DNA of 64,000 bases from Methanobacteriaceae archaeon (GTDB taxonomy: Archaea; Methanobacteriota; Methanobacteria; Methanobacteriales; Methanobacteriaceae), in assembly GCA_030656015.1 (NCBI GenBank), contig JAUSNX010000009.1, positions 96,109 to 160,108 of the forward strand. Reading direction: 5' to 3'. Shown piece by piece: positions 19,851-30,343 of the stretch. The notes under the pieces were generated by a model. That model searched no databases. It was not told the DNA's origin and worked only from the letters and a program-made list of their open reading frames with translations. A program made the position numbers and the translations under genes. The stretch's first letter is position 1. Each line of letters starts with the position of its first letter.

Positions 19851-20213
19851 TTAACCAAGAATTAAATTCTGTTTCAAACATCGAACGATATTTACAGCCT
19901 TTTCATTTAAGGTATAATATTTATCCTTGGAACTATAGTAAGAATCCACCATACCATGTTTTTTTAGAATTCCAAGATTATAGGAAATTAAATTTTGTTT
20001 TTCATTCAATAAAATTACAAATTCACAAACACAGTAATCCCGTTTAGATAACAAAAGAACCATTTTTAATCGAGAAGGATTGCTTAGTATTTTAAGTAAA
20101 GAAGCTGTTTCATCAATATTTGGATTTTTAAGAGAATTGGAGTCTTCTTGGAGTTCATTCTCCCAATTCATTTTCATTTCAGGATCAGTAGGACAACAGC
20201 GATTAATTTTCAT
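19851..20213 (-). CDS. ArsR/SmtB-family metalloregulator
   Basis: The protein is 120 residues from the chosen ATG (MKINRCCPTD), which follows AGAGGCTTTTCC; the open frame extends a further 24 codons upstream without a better start. The winged helix spans about 35-110. The metal-sensing pair is in RDYCVCEFV (Cys61 and Cys63), equivalent to the ELCVCDL site of ArsR. An extra N-terminal Cys pair (RCCPTD) could add ligands. It is divergent from the arsenate reductase gene, so it is most likely an arsenite- or metal-responsive repressor of that operon, by inference from context. Confidence 0.87.
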   Translation of the reverse strand: MKINRCCPTDPEMKMNWENELQEDSNSLKNPNIDETASLLKILSNPSRLKMVLLLSKRDYCVCEFVILLNEKQNLISYNLGILKKHGMVDSYYSSKDKYYTLNEKAVNIVRCLKQNLILG

Positions 20214-20431
20214 GGAAAAGCCTCTAAATATACTATAATTAATGATTTTAATTATCAAATTTCTATTATTTACTATTTCCCCCAAATAAATGGTTATATT
20301 ACTATTCCATGTTGATTAAATAGTTCCCATAGTAAATAATATTAGAATTCGAATTGTTTTGAAATGTGACTTTCTATTTAATATATCTCAAAAAAGGAAT
20401 TTGATAATATCTTTAAGGTAAAGATCAAATT

Positions 20432-20473
20432 ATGGCCAGTGCATTATCTCTATTCTCAATTTCCACTGGCCAT
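20432..20473. promoter_or_regulatory. Perfect 10-base inverted repeat between arsR-like gene and arsC
   Basis: ATGGCCAGTG (20432-20441) and its exact complement CACTGGCCAT (20464-20473) flank a 22-base AT-rich spacer. The stem is GC-rich in an otherwise AT-rich 358-base divergent region, so it stands out. It lies about 100 bases before arsC and 220 bases before the regulator start. It may be an operator with two distant half-sites or an RNA hairpin in the arsC leader. Neither role can be decided from sequence. Confidence 0.45.
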
Positions 20474-20571
20474 TTATTAAATATTGTTAATTCCTTGAAA
20501 TAAATTTTATTGTAAATTAAAGCTCTAATTGTGTTTATTAAGCAATTTATCTAATTTTAAGAGTGATTATT

Positions 20572-21087
20572 ATGGTAATTGAATCTGAAAAAGAAAGAAT
20601 TTTATTCATGTGCATCCACAACGCGGCTCGTTCCCAAATGGCCGAAGGATTTTTCCAGCATTTCTACGGAGAAGAATTTGATGTTTTTAGTGCAGGAAGT
20701 GACCCGCGAGAAATGGAATCTCTGGCCATAGATGTAATGGCTGAAATTGAAATTGACATTTCTCAACAATTATCAAATAGTTTAAAAGACTATGAAGGCC
20801 AGGAATTCGACTATGTGGTCACCATTTGTGGAAATCCATATAATGCCTGCCCCTTCTTTATTGGCGGTAAAAAATATTTCAAACAGCCCTTCGATGATTT
20901 ATCTTCGATTGAAGGTAATAAAGAAGAAAGAGTGGAATTTTACAGAAATATGCGGGATGAATTAGGAGATTGGGTTCAGGAATTATATAATTATCAAATT
21001 AATAAAACTGAAGATGGTAATTGTAAAAAGTCAGGCTGTTGTGATCTAAATCAAATAAATAAAAGCAATGATAATCCTTTTTGCTAG
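20572..21087 (+). CDS. arsC: Arsenate reductase, low-molecular-weight phosphatase type
   Basis: The protein is 171 residues from the ATG that follows GAGTGATTATT. The P-loop is CIHNAARSQMAEG (Cys14 nucleophile, Arg20). Two further cysteines in TICGNPYNACPFF are spaced seven apart, as in the thioredoxin-linked ArsC triad. The motif KKYFKQPFDDLSS follows. The last 30 residues add a Cys-rich tail (CKKSGCCDLN) that is not part of the core fold. It reduces arsenate to arsenite in the cytoplasm. No arsenite pump gene is intact nearby, though a short possible transporter remnant lies at 23076-23159. Confidence 0.9.
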   Translation: MVIESEKERILFMCIHNAARSQMAEGFFQHFYGEEFDVFSAGSDPREMESLAIDVMAEIEIDISQQLSNSLKDYEGQEFDYVVTICGNPYNACPFFIGGKKYFKQPFDDLSSIEGNKEERVEFYRNMRDELGDWVQELYNYQINKTEDGNCKKSGCCDLNQINKSNDNPFC

Positions 21088-21140
21088 CATTGAACTAATA
21101 AAATTAGGTTAAAAAACATCATCATATTGGAGGAGTAATT

Positions 21141-21800
21141 ATGTTAAAAGTGGTAATTGTAACTGACGGACCATATGGCGACCGGGCCTATGAAACTATA
21201 CAAATGGAATTTGATGCTGAGTTTATAGAACTGGAAAAGCCATCATCTACGTTTATGGATGAGTTAGAAATTCCTGAAAACCTGATGGTGAAAATTAAAG
21301 AAGCAAATATCTTAATAACCTATACCACCCACCCAGATGTTACCTTAGATCTGATTCATATGATCAATAAAGACGTTGATTGGATTATTGTTGCTGCCTG
21401 GAATGGTGAAGGCTTTAAAAACCAGCTAGAAAGATATGGAAATGTCACCTGCCCATATATAATGTGTGAGCTGGAAGAAAATGGTAATCCTGCCTTTGAT
21501 GAATTTGTATCTAAAATTGGAAAGCCTAAAATTGAATTAGTATTGGATGGAAGCAAGCTGAAAGGTGTGGATGTTTTAAGAACTTCCCCTTGTGGATCCA
21601 CCGCCTTTGTGGCCGATTATATAAATGAAAAATATATGGGTCAAGTTCCAGATCCTGAAAACCTTCCCACAGAAGCCGGTCTGAAATTACAGCATTATCC
21701 TTGTAGAGCAGCAAAAATGAGATTATTTTCAGATGAAGAATGCAAAAAGCAGTTGGCCTCTGGACATCATAGTGATGCCTTTGAAGAAGCTTTGAAATAG
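21141..21800 (+). CDS. DUF166 family protein
   Basis: The protein has 219 residues, soluble. It opens MLKVVIVTDGPYGDRAYETI, then THPDVTLDLIHMI, VAAWNGEGFKNQL and CPYIMCELEENGNPAFDEF. LRTSPCGSTAFVADYI and QHYPCRAAKMRLF follow. These Cys-containing motifs fit the methanogen DUF166 family, long of unknown role and at times labelled thymidylate-synthase-related without proof. It begins 53 bases after arsC, preceded by TTGGAGGAGTAATT, a strong Shine-Dalgarno, so co-transcription is likely. Conserved PCGS and YPCRA cysteines could bind metal or a cluster (inference). Confidence 0.85.
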   Translation: MLKVVIVTDGPYGDRAYETIQMEFDAEFIELEKPSSTFMDELEIPENLMVKIKEANILITYTTHPDVTLDLIHMINKDVDWIIVAAWNGEGFKNQLERYGNVTCPYIMCELEENGNPAFDEFVSKIGKPKIELVLDGSKLKGVDVLRTSPCGSTAFVADYINEKYMGQVPDPENLPTEAGLKLQHYPCRAAKMRLFSDEECKKQLASGHHSDAFEEALK

Positions 21801-21824
21801 GCATTAAATATGGTTTATTAAAGA

Positions 21825-21836
21825 TTTTTTTATTTT
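21825..21836 (+). terminator. Oligo-T transcription terminator after DUF166 gene
   Basis: The run TTTTTTTATTTT begins 25 bases after the DUF166 stop. Archaeal RNA polymerase terminates on U-rich tracts without needing a hairpin. It may separate the arsC unit from the DUF362 gene. Confidence 0.45.
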
Positions 21837-21918
21837 AGACTATTTAAAAAAATAAATAGTAAAAATAACAGATAATAATCCATGTTCTCAGGTGCAATTA
21901 AAACTAAGAGATGTTAAA

Positions 21919-23022
21919 ATGATGGATAACACTGTTTTCGTTGAGGGATTATCAGATTCTAATGCTAATTCTATCAGTAAATCCATTAAAAATGTTTTTT
22001 TAAAATCAACAAATAACTTAGAATGGCTAACCCCCAGAGATATTGTTCTCTTAAAGCCGGCCCTGAATTCTCCAGATCCTTATCCTTCTACCACCCATCC
22101 CCTTTCAATTAAGGTAATCTCAGAAATCCTCACTGAAAATGGGGCAAAAGTTTTTATTGGGGATCAATCCGGGCTGAAAAATGTGCTTCATCACCATTCA
22201 GGAGTTATTCATGGTAGCACCCGTGATAATTATCTTAAATCTGGAATGGGTACTATTGATGATGAATTTATAAGTTTTGAATCTGAAGGCTGGGAAGAGG
22301 GTTTTATTCATTATCATTCAAATCATACTCCATCATGGCCCCATGGATTTCATGTAACCAAGTGGATTAAAAAAGTTGATCATATCATTAATTTACCTCG
22401 ATTAAGCTCCCATAGCCAGGCCGGGGCCACCCTCGGTTTTAAAAATATGGTGGGGATTTTAAGGGATGATAGTCGGATGGATTTCCATGCTAATGGCCCT
22501 TTCAATAATTTTATCAAAAATGAGGCCCATGGCAGCAGTTTAAAATCTATTGATGATAAATCAGATACTTTTATAGAAAAAATCGTAGAAATAAGCGATT
22601 CTATTAAAGAAAAACTTCGACTTACTCTTTTTGTGGCCACCCAGGCTCAGGCCACCTTCGGGCCTAACAGAAATGCTCTTGAAATTGGGAAATTAGAATT
22701 TGGGAAAGCACATATTGTCAATTTGGAACCAGGCATGGTATTTGCCAGTACCGATTCCGTATCAGTAGAATCATTTGCACTGGCCTTGTTAAAGGATATC
22801 AGAAAATCAATTCCGTTTTTATATAGATTATATCCTCGATTAATATTATTTTCCAATGAAAACGTCAATAATATTGATAAGATACCCATCAGAGATTTAA
22901 AATTTATTCAGCATGCTCAAGATATTGGTTTGGGCCAAATTTTAGATACTATTGTTTATAATAATGTTCCAGATAGTTTACAGATTCGTTTAAAAGAATA
23001 TCTGGATGAAAATCACAAATAA
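21919..23022 (+). CDS. DUF362 domain protein without ferredoxin domain
   Basis: The protein is 367 residues from the ATG chosen because GAGATG lies five bases before it; the frame opens earlier at a GTG (21892) without a ribosome site. Family motifs are IVLLKPALNSPDPYPSTTHP, GAKVFIGDQSG, INLPRLSSHSQAGATLGFKN and PGMVFASTDSVSVESFAL. DUF362 proteins often carry 4Fe-4S motifs at the C-terminus, but this one has none. Function unknown. It lies about 120 bases after DUF166 on the same strand, past an oligo-T run. Confidence 0.82.
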   Translation: MMDNTVFVEGLSDSNANSISKSIKNVFLKSTNNLEWLTPRDIVLLKPALNSPDPYPSTTHPLSIKVISEILTENGAKVFIGDQSGLKNVLHHHSGVIHGSTRDNYLKSGMGTIDDEFISFESEGWEEGFIHYHSNHTPSWPHGFHVTKWIKKVDHIINLPRLSSHSQAGATLGFKNMVGILRDDSRMDFHANGPFNNFIKNEAHGSSLKSIDDKSDTFIEKIVEISDSIKEKLRLTLFVATQAQATFGPNRNALEIGKLEFGKAHIVNLEPGMVFASTDSVSVESFALALLKDIRKSIPFLYRLYPRLILFSNENVNNIDKIPIRDLKFIQHAQDIGLGQILDTIVYNNVPDSLQIRLKEYLDENHK

Positions 23023-23075
23023 AAAAAACTATTTTTTTAAATAAAATTTTATATTATGATCCATATTTTCCAAAT

Positions 23076-23159
23076 TTAAAAATAATATTTAGTAAGTAAA
23101 AAGACCAGCAATATACTTAAAAAAAATAATGGTGCTCCTATTTTGCAGAATTTCTGCAT
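23076..23159 (-). pseudogene. Short transmembrane ORF, possible C-terminal remnant of a transporter
   Basis: A 27-codon frame starting MQKFCKIGAPLFFLSI encodes one hydrophobic helix and ends KYYF. An in-frame extension upstream (FFRIGVKF) has no stop for about 15 more codons, and the pattern KIGAPLFFLSILLVFLL resembles the last helix of ArsB/NhaD/SLC13-type transporters. A ribosome-like GGGGTGAAATTT precedes the ATG, so a genuine tiny membrane peptide is also possible. It is close to the arsenate genes, so a decayed arsenite pump is tempting but unproven. The rest of the 23023-23391 gap is AT-rich, with facing A/T runs that can terminate transcription from both sides. Confidence 0.3.
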
Positions 23160-23391
23160 AAATTTCACCCCGATTCTAAAAAATTTAATTATAATATGTA
23201 ATATTCCAGATCATACTACTTATTTTTATAGTTTAAAATGATTTTAGCCTTTAAATAGAAGCTGAAATTTTCAATACTACAACATAACCTTGTTTATTAT
23301 AATAATAAGGATTTTAAAAATATTATGAAATTCAACAAGGTAATTTTATTATTATTCCAAAAATGCTTCATTTTAAAAAGAAAAAAAGAAT

Positions 23392-25077
<1,686 letters not shown>

Positions 25078-25099
25078 CCAAAACACCCATTACATGACT

Positions 25100-27322
25100 T
25101 TATAATCTCTCCTCATACTGTAATTCTTTAAACTTAATTTTAAATTCGGTTCCGTGACTTCGGTCTACCTCGATTGTGCCTTCGAGCTGTTCAACTAAGG
25201 TATTTACTAATTGTAATCCTAATTTTCTCGGATTTTTAAGTTCCATATCTTCAGGTAGCCCCACACCATTATCCTTGATTATTACTTCAATTTCTTCACC
25301 GTTATGATGTAAAGATATGAATATTTCACCTTCAGAATCAGGAAATGCATGTTTCAGGCTGTTACTTACCAGTTCATTTAAAATAAGACCCAGTGGAATG
25401 GCAGTTTCCATATTAAATTTAACATCAACAATATCCGTTACCAATTTTATATTAGAATTTCTGGCATATGTAGAGAAAAGTTGAGAACTTAAGTTCTTTA
25501 TGTAATCTTCAAATTTGATACTGGAAAGATCTTCTGATTGATATAAATTATCATGTATAAGTGAAATTGATTTAACCCTGTCTTGAACTATAGTGAAAAG
25601 GGCAATATCTCTTTTATCAAAGACCTGAGAAGATTCCAAACTTAGAAGACTGGAAATAATCTGCATGTTATTTTTAACACGGTGATGAATTTCCCTTAAT
25701 AACATCTCTTTTTCGCCTATAACTCTCAGCAAATGGGTTTCAGCTTCTTTACGTTCTGTGATGTCACGGACTACTCCTAACATTCTGATTGGAACATCTT
25801 TCTCGTCACGATAAACATTACCGTATACTTCGATCCACCGTATTTGTTTATCTGGCCTGATGATTCTACATTGAAAATATAATTTATTAGTTTCATAAGC
25901 ATTTTCAAATTTCTGTTGGACATATTTTCGATCCGCGGTTAGAATATGTTCAAAGAAAATTTTGGAACCCCATTCTGGTAAAAGTGAATCATATCCAAAT
26001 ATTTGATCATGTTCAAGTGTCCGGATACTAGTGTCATTTACCAGATCTAAATCCCAAGCACCCATATCAGACGATTCTAAAGCAAGTTTCAGTCTTTTAA
26101 CATTATCATCAACAATTTGGTCCATTCTTTTACGTTCTTTGATTTCTGCTTTAAGGAGGACATTAACATTAGTAATCTCAATTGTTAGTTTGGCAAGGGC
26201 TTTTTCAGCCTGTTTACGTTCAGTAATGTCAAGAAGAGATGCTACGCTCTTTTTGGTGCCAGGTATTATATCAACATTTAAATGGATGTTTTTAACATTG
26301 GCCTGCCGGTCGATGAACCTGAAATCATAAATTATTGGCGCAGCCGCAGGATCAGTTCTGCGAAGACTATGGTATTTCTTCATTTTTTTAAGATAGTTTT
26401 TCTCCACGAAATCTGCCCAACCCATCTTACCCTCTAATTCTTCTCTTGAATAACCACTGAGCTTTTCAAATTCTGCATTGGCCAGAGATATTGTTGTATC
26501 CTCCTCAACAATAATAGTCGCAGTCCCTGTATGCTCAAAAATTGCCCTATAATGTGCTTCTGACTCTTTTAGAGCTTCTTCAGCTTTTTTACGTTCATTG
26601 ATGTCTCTGCCTACTGCAATTATGGTACTAACATTTCCTTTATCATCCCGAACAGCTTTGTCCGACCAGGCTATCCAGAGCCAGCCATCTCGGGTCATGG
26701 CTCGCTGCTCGACGTAACAAGTATAAGGTGGGTTGTATAAGCATTTCATTGATTTAACAGTGGATTCTCGGTCATCTTGGTGAACCGAGGGTATAAATTT
26801 TTTGCCAATTAATTCTTCTTCTGTTTTGCCGAACATTTCACAGTAGCTGGGGCTGACAAAAAGGAATCTTCCTTCGGTATCTAACTCGACCACCATATCT
26901 TTCTGACCTTCAACCAGAAGACGGTACTTCTCTTCACTTTCCCTTAATTCCATTTCCATCTGGTTTTTATAAATAGCAAGTTCTATGGCATATTTAAGTT
27001 CATTAGCATCATAAGGTTTAATTATATATCCATGGGGCCCGGTTAGTTTGGCTCTTTCAATTGTAGGTTCTTCAGAATGAGCAGTTAAATATATGACTGG
27101 GATATTTAAGTTTTTAATCTTAGAAGCCGCTTCAATACCATCAGTATCCCCTTTAAGAACGATATCCATCAAAATAAGATCGGGCATAATCTCTAAAGCT
27201 TTCTCTACAGCTTCTTTGCCACCGGAAGCGACATATGGAATCTCATAACCGAAGGATTCCAAGGTTTGCTTAATATTCATGGCTTCTATACTCTCATCCT
27301 CAACTATAAGAACTTTGACCAT
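25100..27322 (-). CDS. Hybrid receiver-PAS-PAS-PAS-HisKA_2 histidine kinase
   Basis: The protein has 740 residues. The N-terminal receiver (1-120) has VLIVEDES (acidic pair Glu8/Asp9), [14 protein letters not shown] (Asp53), [11 protein letters not shown] and [11 protein letters not shown] (Lys). Three PAS domains follow at about 140-255, 265-380 and 420-545, each ending in a RDITERK or LDITERK linker. The kinase module holds [46 protein letters not shown] and [13 protein letters not shown] follows GGTGGGGACAAAA. It is soluble, so an intracellular sensor. The receiver at the N-terminus suggests it is itself regulated by phosphorylation. Confidence 0.9.
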   Translation of the reverse strand: MVKVLIVEDESIEAMNIKQTLESFGYEIPYVASGGKEAVEKALEIMPDLILMDIVLKGDTDGIEAASKIKNLNIPVIYLTAHSEEPTIERAKLTGPHGYIIKPYDANELKYAIELAIYKNQMEMELRESEEKYRLLVEGQKDMVVELDTEGRFLFVSPSYCEMFGKTEEELIGKKFIPSVHQDDRESTVKSMKCLYNPPYTCYVEQRAMTRDGWLWIAWSDKAVRDDKGNVSTIIAVGRDINERKKAEEALKESEAHYRAIFEHTGTATIIVEEDTTISLANAEFEKLSGYSREELEGKMGWADFVEKNYLKKMKKYHSLRRTDPAAAPIIYDFRFIDRQANVKNIHLNVDIIPGTKKSVASLLDITERKQAEKALAKLTIEITNVNVLLKAEIKERKRMDQIVDDNVKRLKLALESSDMGAWDLDLVNDTSIRTLEHDQIFGYDSLLPEWGSKIFFEHILTADRKYVQQKFENAYETNKLYFQCRIIRPDKQIRWIEVYGNVYRDEKDVPIRMLGVVRDITERKEAETHLLRVIGEKEMLLREIHHRVKNNMQIISSLLSLESSQVFDKRDIALFTIVQDRVKSISLIHDNLYQSEDLSSIKFEDYIKNLSSQLFSTYARNSNIKLVTDIVDVKFNMETAIPLGLILNELVSNSLKHAFPDSEGEIFISLHHNGEEIEVIIKDNGVGLPEDMELKNPRKLGLQLVNTLVEQLEGTIEVDRSHGTEFKIKFKELQYEERL

Positions 27323-27382
27323 TTTTGTCCCCACCTATAATAATTTAGAATCTCTTCCCATTCTAAAATATCTTATACTCTT

Positions 27383-30076
27383 TTATAATCTCTCTTCATA
27401 CTGTAATTCTTTAAATTTGATTTTGAATTCAGATCCATGATTTCGATTAAATTCAATTTTTGCTTCAAGTTGTTTAATTAAGCTGTTTACTAATTCAAAT
27501 CCTAGTTTTGTTGGTTTTTTAATTCCCATACCTTCGGGTAATCCCACACCATTATCTTTAATTATCAATTCAATTTCTTCACCCTTAGAATGCAAAGATA
27601 TGAATATTTCACCTTCCGAATCAGGAAATGCGTATTTCAGACTGTTGATTACTAGTTCATTTATGATAAGACCAAGCGGTATGGCTGTTTCCATGTTGAG
27701 TGAAGTATCAACAATATCAGTTACAAATTTGATGTTAGAATCGGATGCATATATGGTAAAAAGTTGAGAGGCCAAGCTAGTTAAATATTCTTTAAATTTA
27801 ATACTTGAAAGATCGTTTGATTGGTAAAGAATCCCATGAATAAGACCCATAGATGTAATCCTATCCTGAGCTTTCATAAAAAGTGAATTATCTCTTTTAT
27901 CAAAAACCTGAGAAGATTCCAGACTCAAGAGGCTGGAAATAATCTGCATATTGTTATAAACCCTATGATGTATTTCCCTTAATAGCATCTCTTTTTCTTT
28001 TATAGCTTTTAATAATTGCTTTTCAGCTTCTTTACGTTCTTTAATTTCATCTTTTAGTAAAATATTAGCATTAGTCAGTTCATTTGTTCGTTTTTCAACT
28101 GTTATCTCAAGATTATCCATATGTTCCTGAAGTTGTTCTTCCACTTTTTTGAGTTGGGTGATGTCTCTTGCCGCTGCAAAAACCCCTATAACCTGATCTT
28201 TTTCATCTTTATATATTGAAGCATTATACAAAACCGGAGTTATATCACCATTTTTATGCTTAATTTCAAGAGGATAATCTTTAACAGAACCTTTTAGGAA
28301 CACTTCTTCGTATACCTTTTTTGCTTTATCAGAATCAGTAAAATATACTGAAAAATCAGTGCTGATAATCTGGTCCCTAGAATAACCCGTAACTAATTCA
28401 ACAGATTTATTAAGATCAGTTATCTTCCCATCAGGACCAATAATAAATAAAGGATCAATATTAACCTCAAGCAAACTCCTAGTATAAAGCTGGATAAATT
28501 TCAATGCTTCTTCTGCATTTTTACGATCAGTAATGTCTCTTTGAATTGTTGAAATTCCAATCAGGTTTCCATAGGCATCCAAAAGTGGAGATTCAGAGAT
28601 GGATAGATTTATTTCAGTACCATCCTTCCTTATTCGAGTAGTATCATGGTGGAAAACCCTAATTCCCTCTTTAATCTTCTCAGTAATCTGCTTTCTTTCT
28701 TCTTTCAGGTGATTAGGTGCAAGCATGGAACTGTTTTTTCCAACAACTTCTTCAGATGAATAGCCATATATGGCTTCCGCACCCCTGTTCCATGAAGTTA
28801 TCATTCCTTCTAGAGTTTTACTGATAATGGCATCATCTGATGATCCTATAATATTTGCCAGTCTTTGGATTTGTATTTCTGCATTTTTACGTTCAGTGAT
28901 ATCTCTTGCTGCTGCGAAAACTCCTATAATTTGATCTTTTTCATCTTTATATATTGAAGCATTATACAAAACCGGAGTTATATCACCATTTTTATGCCGA
29001 ATTTCCAGAGGATAATCTTTTACAAACCCTTCAAGAAACACTTCTTTATAAATAGTCCTTGCTTTATCGGGATTGGTGAAATAATCAGAAAAATCCCGTC
29101 CAATAATCTGGTCCCGCGCATAACCCGTTACTAACTCAACAGCTTTATTAAGATCAGTAATCTTTCCATCAGGACCAATAATGAATAAAGGATCAATATT
29201 AACCTCAAGCAAACTCCTATTATAAAGACTCACCCTTAATTCTTCTTCAGATTCTAATTTTTCGGCAGATCTCTCTTTGACATTTAATTCTGCATTATAT
29301 TTTGCATTGACCAGAGATTTTTCTGTTTTTTTTAGTTCGGTGATGTCTTCTGATATACCCAGGAGATATTGGGGGTTTCCTTCTTTATTAAAAATAGGGA
29401 TTTTTTTAGTGTGTAATACTCTTTGACCAAAATTTTTGGTTTCAATAATTTCTTCGGGAATATCTAATAATTTCTTGTTTTGAAGAACTTCCCTATCTTT
29501 TTGTGTGAAAAAATCCGCTTCTTCTTTTGGAAAAAAGTCATAGTCCGTTTTACCCACTAATTCTTCTCTGGAATGCCCCAGCAATTCTTCCCCTGCCTTG
29601 TTAACCATTTCAAATTGAAGTTTGTCCGCACTTTTTATAAAAATCATGTTGGGAATATTTTCCATGATATTTCCCAGAAATTCATTATTAATGCATTCAT
29701 TCAATTCATTTTTCATCTGTTTTTTGTAAATGGCAAGCTCTATGGCATATTTAAGTTCAAGAGGAGTGTAGGGTTTAAAAATAAATTCATGTGGTTCTGT
29801 GAGTTTGATTTTTTCAATTTTAATTTCTTTAGAATGAGCAGTTAAAAATATTACAGGTATATCCAACTTTTTAATCTTAGAAACAGTTTCAATACTACCT
29901 ATATCGCCTTTAACAATATCTATCAAAATAAGATCTGTTTTAATCTCTAAAACTTTCTCCACAGCTTCTTTGTTACTGGAAGCGACATACGGGACTTCAT
30001 AACCAAAAGATTCTAGTGTACGCTTAAGACCTCTGGATTCTATGCTCTTATCCTCAACTATAAGAACTTTGACCAT
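27383..30076 (-). CDS. Hybrid receiver-multi-PAS-HisKA_2 histidine kinase, paralogue of its neighbour
   Basis: The protein has 897 residues. The receiver (1-118) keeps VLIVEDKS and Asp53 in LILIDIVKGDIG, one residue shorter after the phospho-site than the neighbour. Four PAS domains follow, near 135-250, 285-410, 410-535 and 540-665; the second and fourth are near-identical copies. The kinase part reads [20 protein letters not shown], with Tyr where the family has Lys, then NELVINSLKYAFPDS and [11 protein letters not shown]. It shares its last 11 residues, [11 protein letters not shown], exactly with the kinase encoded next to it. ATG follows GGAGGCAAAA. It heads the three-kinase cluster. Confidence 0.9.
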   Translation of the reverse strand: MVKVLIVEDKSIESRGLKRTLESFGYEVPYVASSNKEAVEKVLEIKTDLILIDIVKGDIGSIETVSKIKKLDIPVIFLTAHSKEIKIEKIKLTEPHEFIFKPYTPLELKYAIELAIYKKQMKNELNECINNEFLGNIMENIPNMIFIKSADKLQFEMVNKAGEELLGHSREELVGKTDYDFFPKEEADFFTQKDREVLQNKKLLDIPEEIIETKNFGQRVLHTKKIPIFNKEGNPQYLLGISEDITELKKTEKSLVNAKYNAELNVKERSAEKLESEEELRVSLYNRSLLEVNIDPLFIIGPDGKITDLNKAVELVTGYARDQIIGRDFSDYFTNPDKARTIYKEVFLEGFVKDYPLEIRHKNGDITPVLYNASIYKDEKDQIIGVFAAARDITERKNAEIQIQRLANIIGSSDDAIISKTLEGMITSWNRGAEAIYGYSSEEVVGKNSSMLAPNHLKEERKQITEKIKEGIRVFHHDTTRIRKDGTEINLSISESPLLDAYGNLIGISTIQRDITDRKNAEEALKFIQLYTRSLLEVNIDPLFIIGPDGKITDLNKSVELVTGYSRDQIISTDFSVYFTDSDKAKKVYEEVFLKGSVKDYPLEIKHKNGDITPVLYNASIYKDEKDQVIGVFAAARDITQLKKVEEQLQEHMDNLEITVEKRTNELTNANILLKDEIKERKEAEKQLLKAIKEKEMLLREIHHRVYNNMQIISSLLSLESSQVFDKRDNSLFMKAQDRITSMGLIHGILYQSNDLSSIKFKEYLTSLASQLFTIYASDSNIKFVTDIVDTSLNMETAIPLGLIINELVINSLKYAFPDSEGEIFISLHSKGEEIELIIKDNGVGLPEGMGIKKPTKLGFELVNSLIKQLEAKIEFNRNHGSEFKIKFKELQYEERL
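28160..28500 (-). repeat. PAS-encoding repeat, copy 1
   Basis: This segment encodes the PAS domain from SLLEVNIDPLFIIGPDGKIT to VIGVFAAARDIT. It is nearly identical in DNA to 28895-29240 within the same gene, including long exact stretches around 28195-28260 and 28430-28490. It indicates a recent internal duplication or ongoing gene conversion. Confidence 0.8.
28895..29240 (-). repeat. PAS-encoding repeat, copy 2
   Basis: The second copy of the PAS module in the same kinase gene. The two copies differ at scattered positions, for example RDFSDYFTNPDKA here against TDFSVYFTDSDKA in the other copy. They are separated by one unrelated PAS domain (IIGSSDDAIISKTLEGMITS). Confidence 0.8.
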
Positions 30077-30343
30077 TTTTGCCTCCAACTATAAAAAAAT
30101 AAAAACACGTTCTATAATAATAATAATATGTCCTATTTATTATATTAAAATTGTGAATGCCAGCCCAATTTCATTAAAAAAAATTAATAATGATTTTGCA
30201 TTTCATCCAGATTTCAAAAATCCCATTATATAAATTATTTAGATTAAATGAGAGAACTGGTTAAAAAAATAAAATTTTAAAACTATGGATCCTGATTAGT
30301 TATAATCGGTCTAAATATATGCTTTATTAATAAATACGGATTG

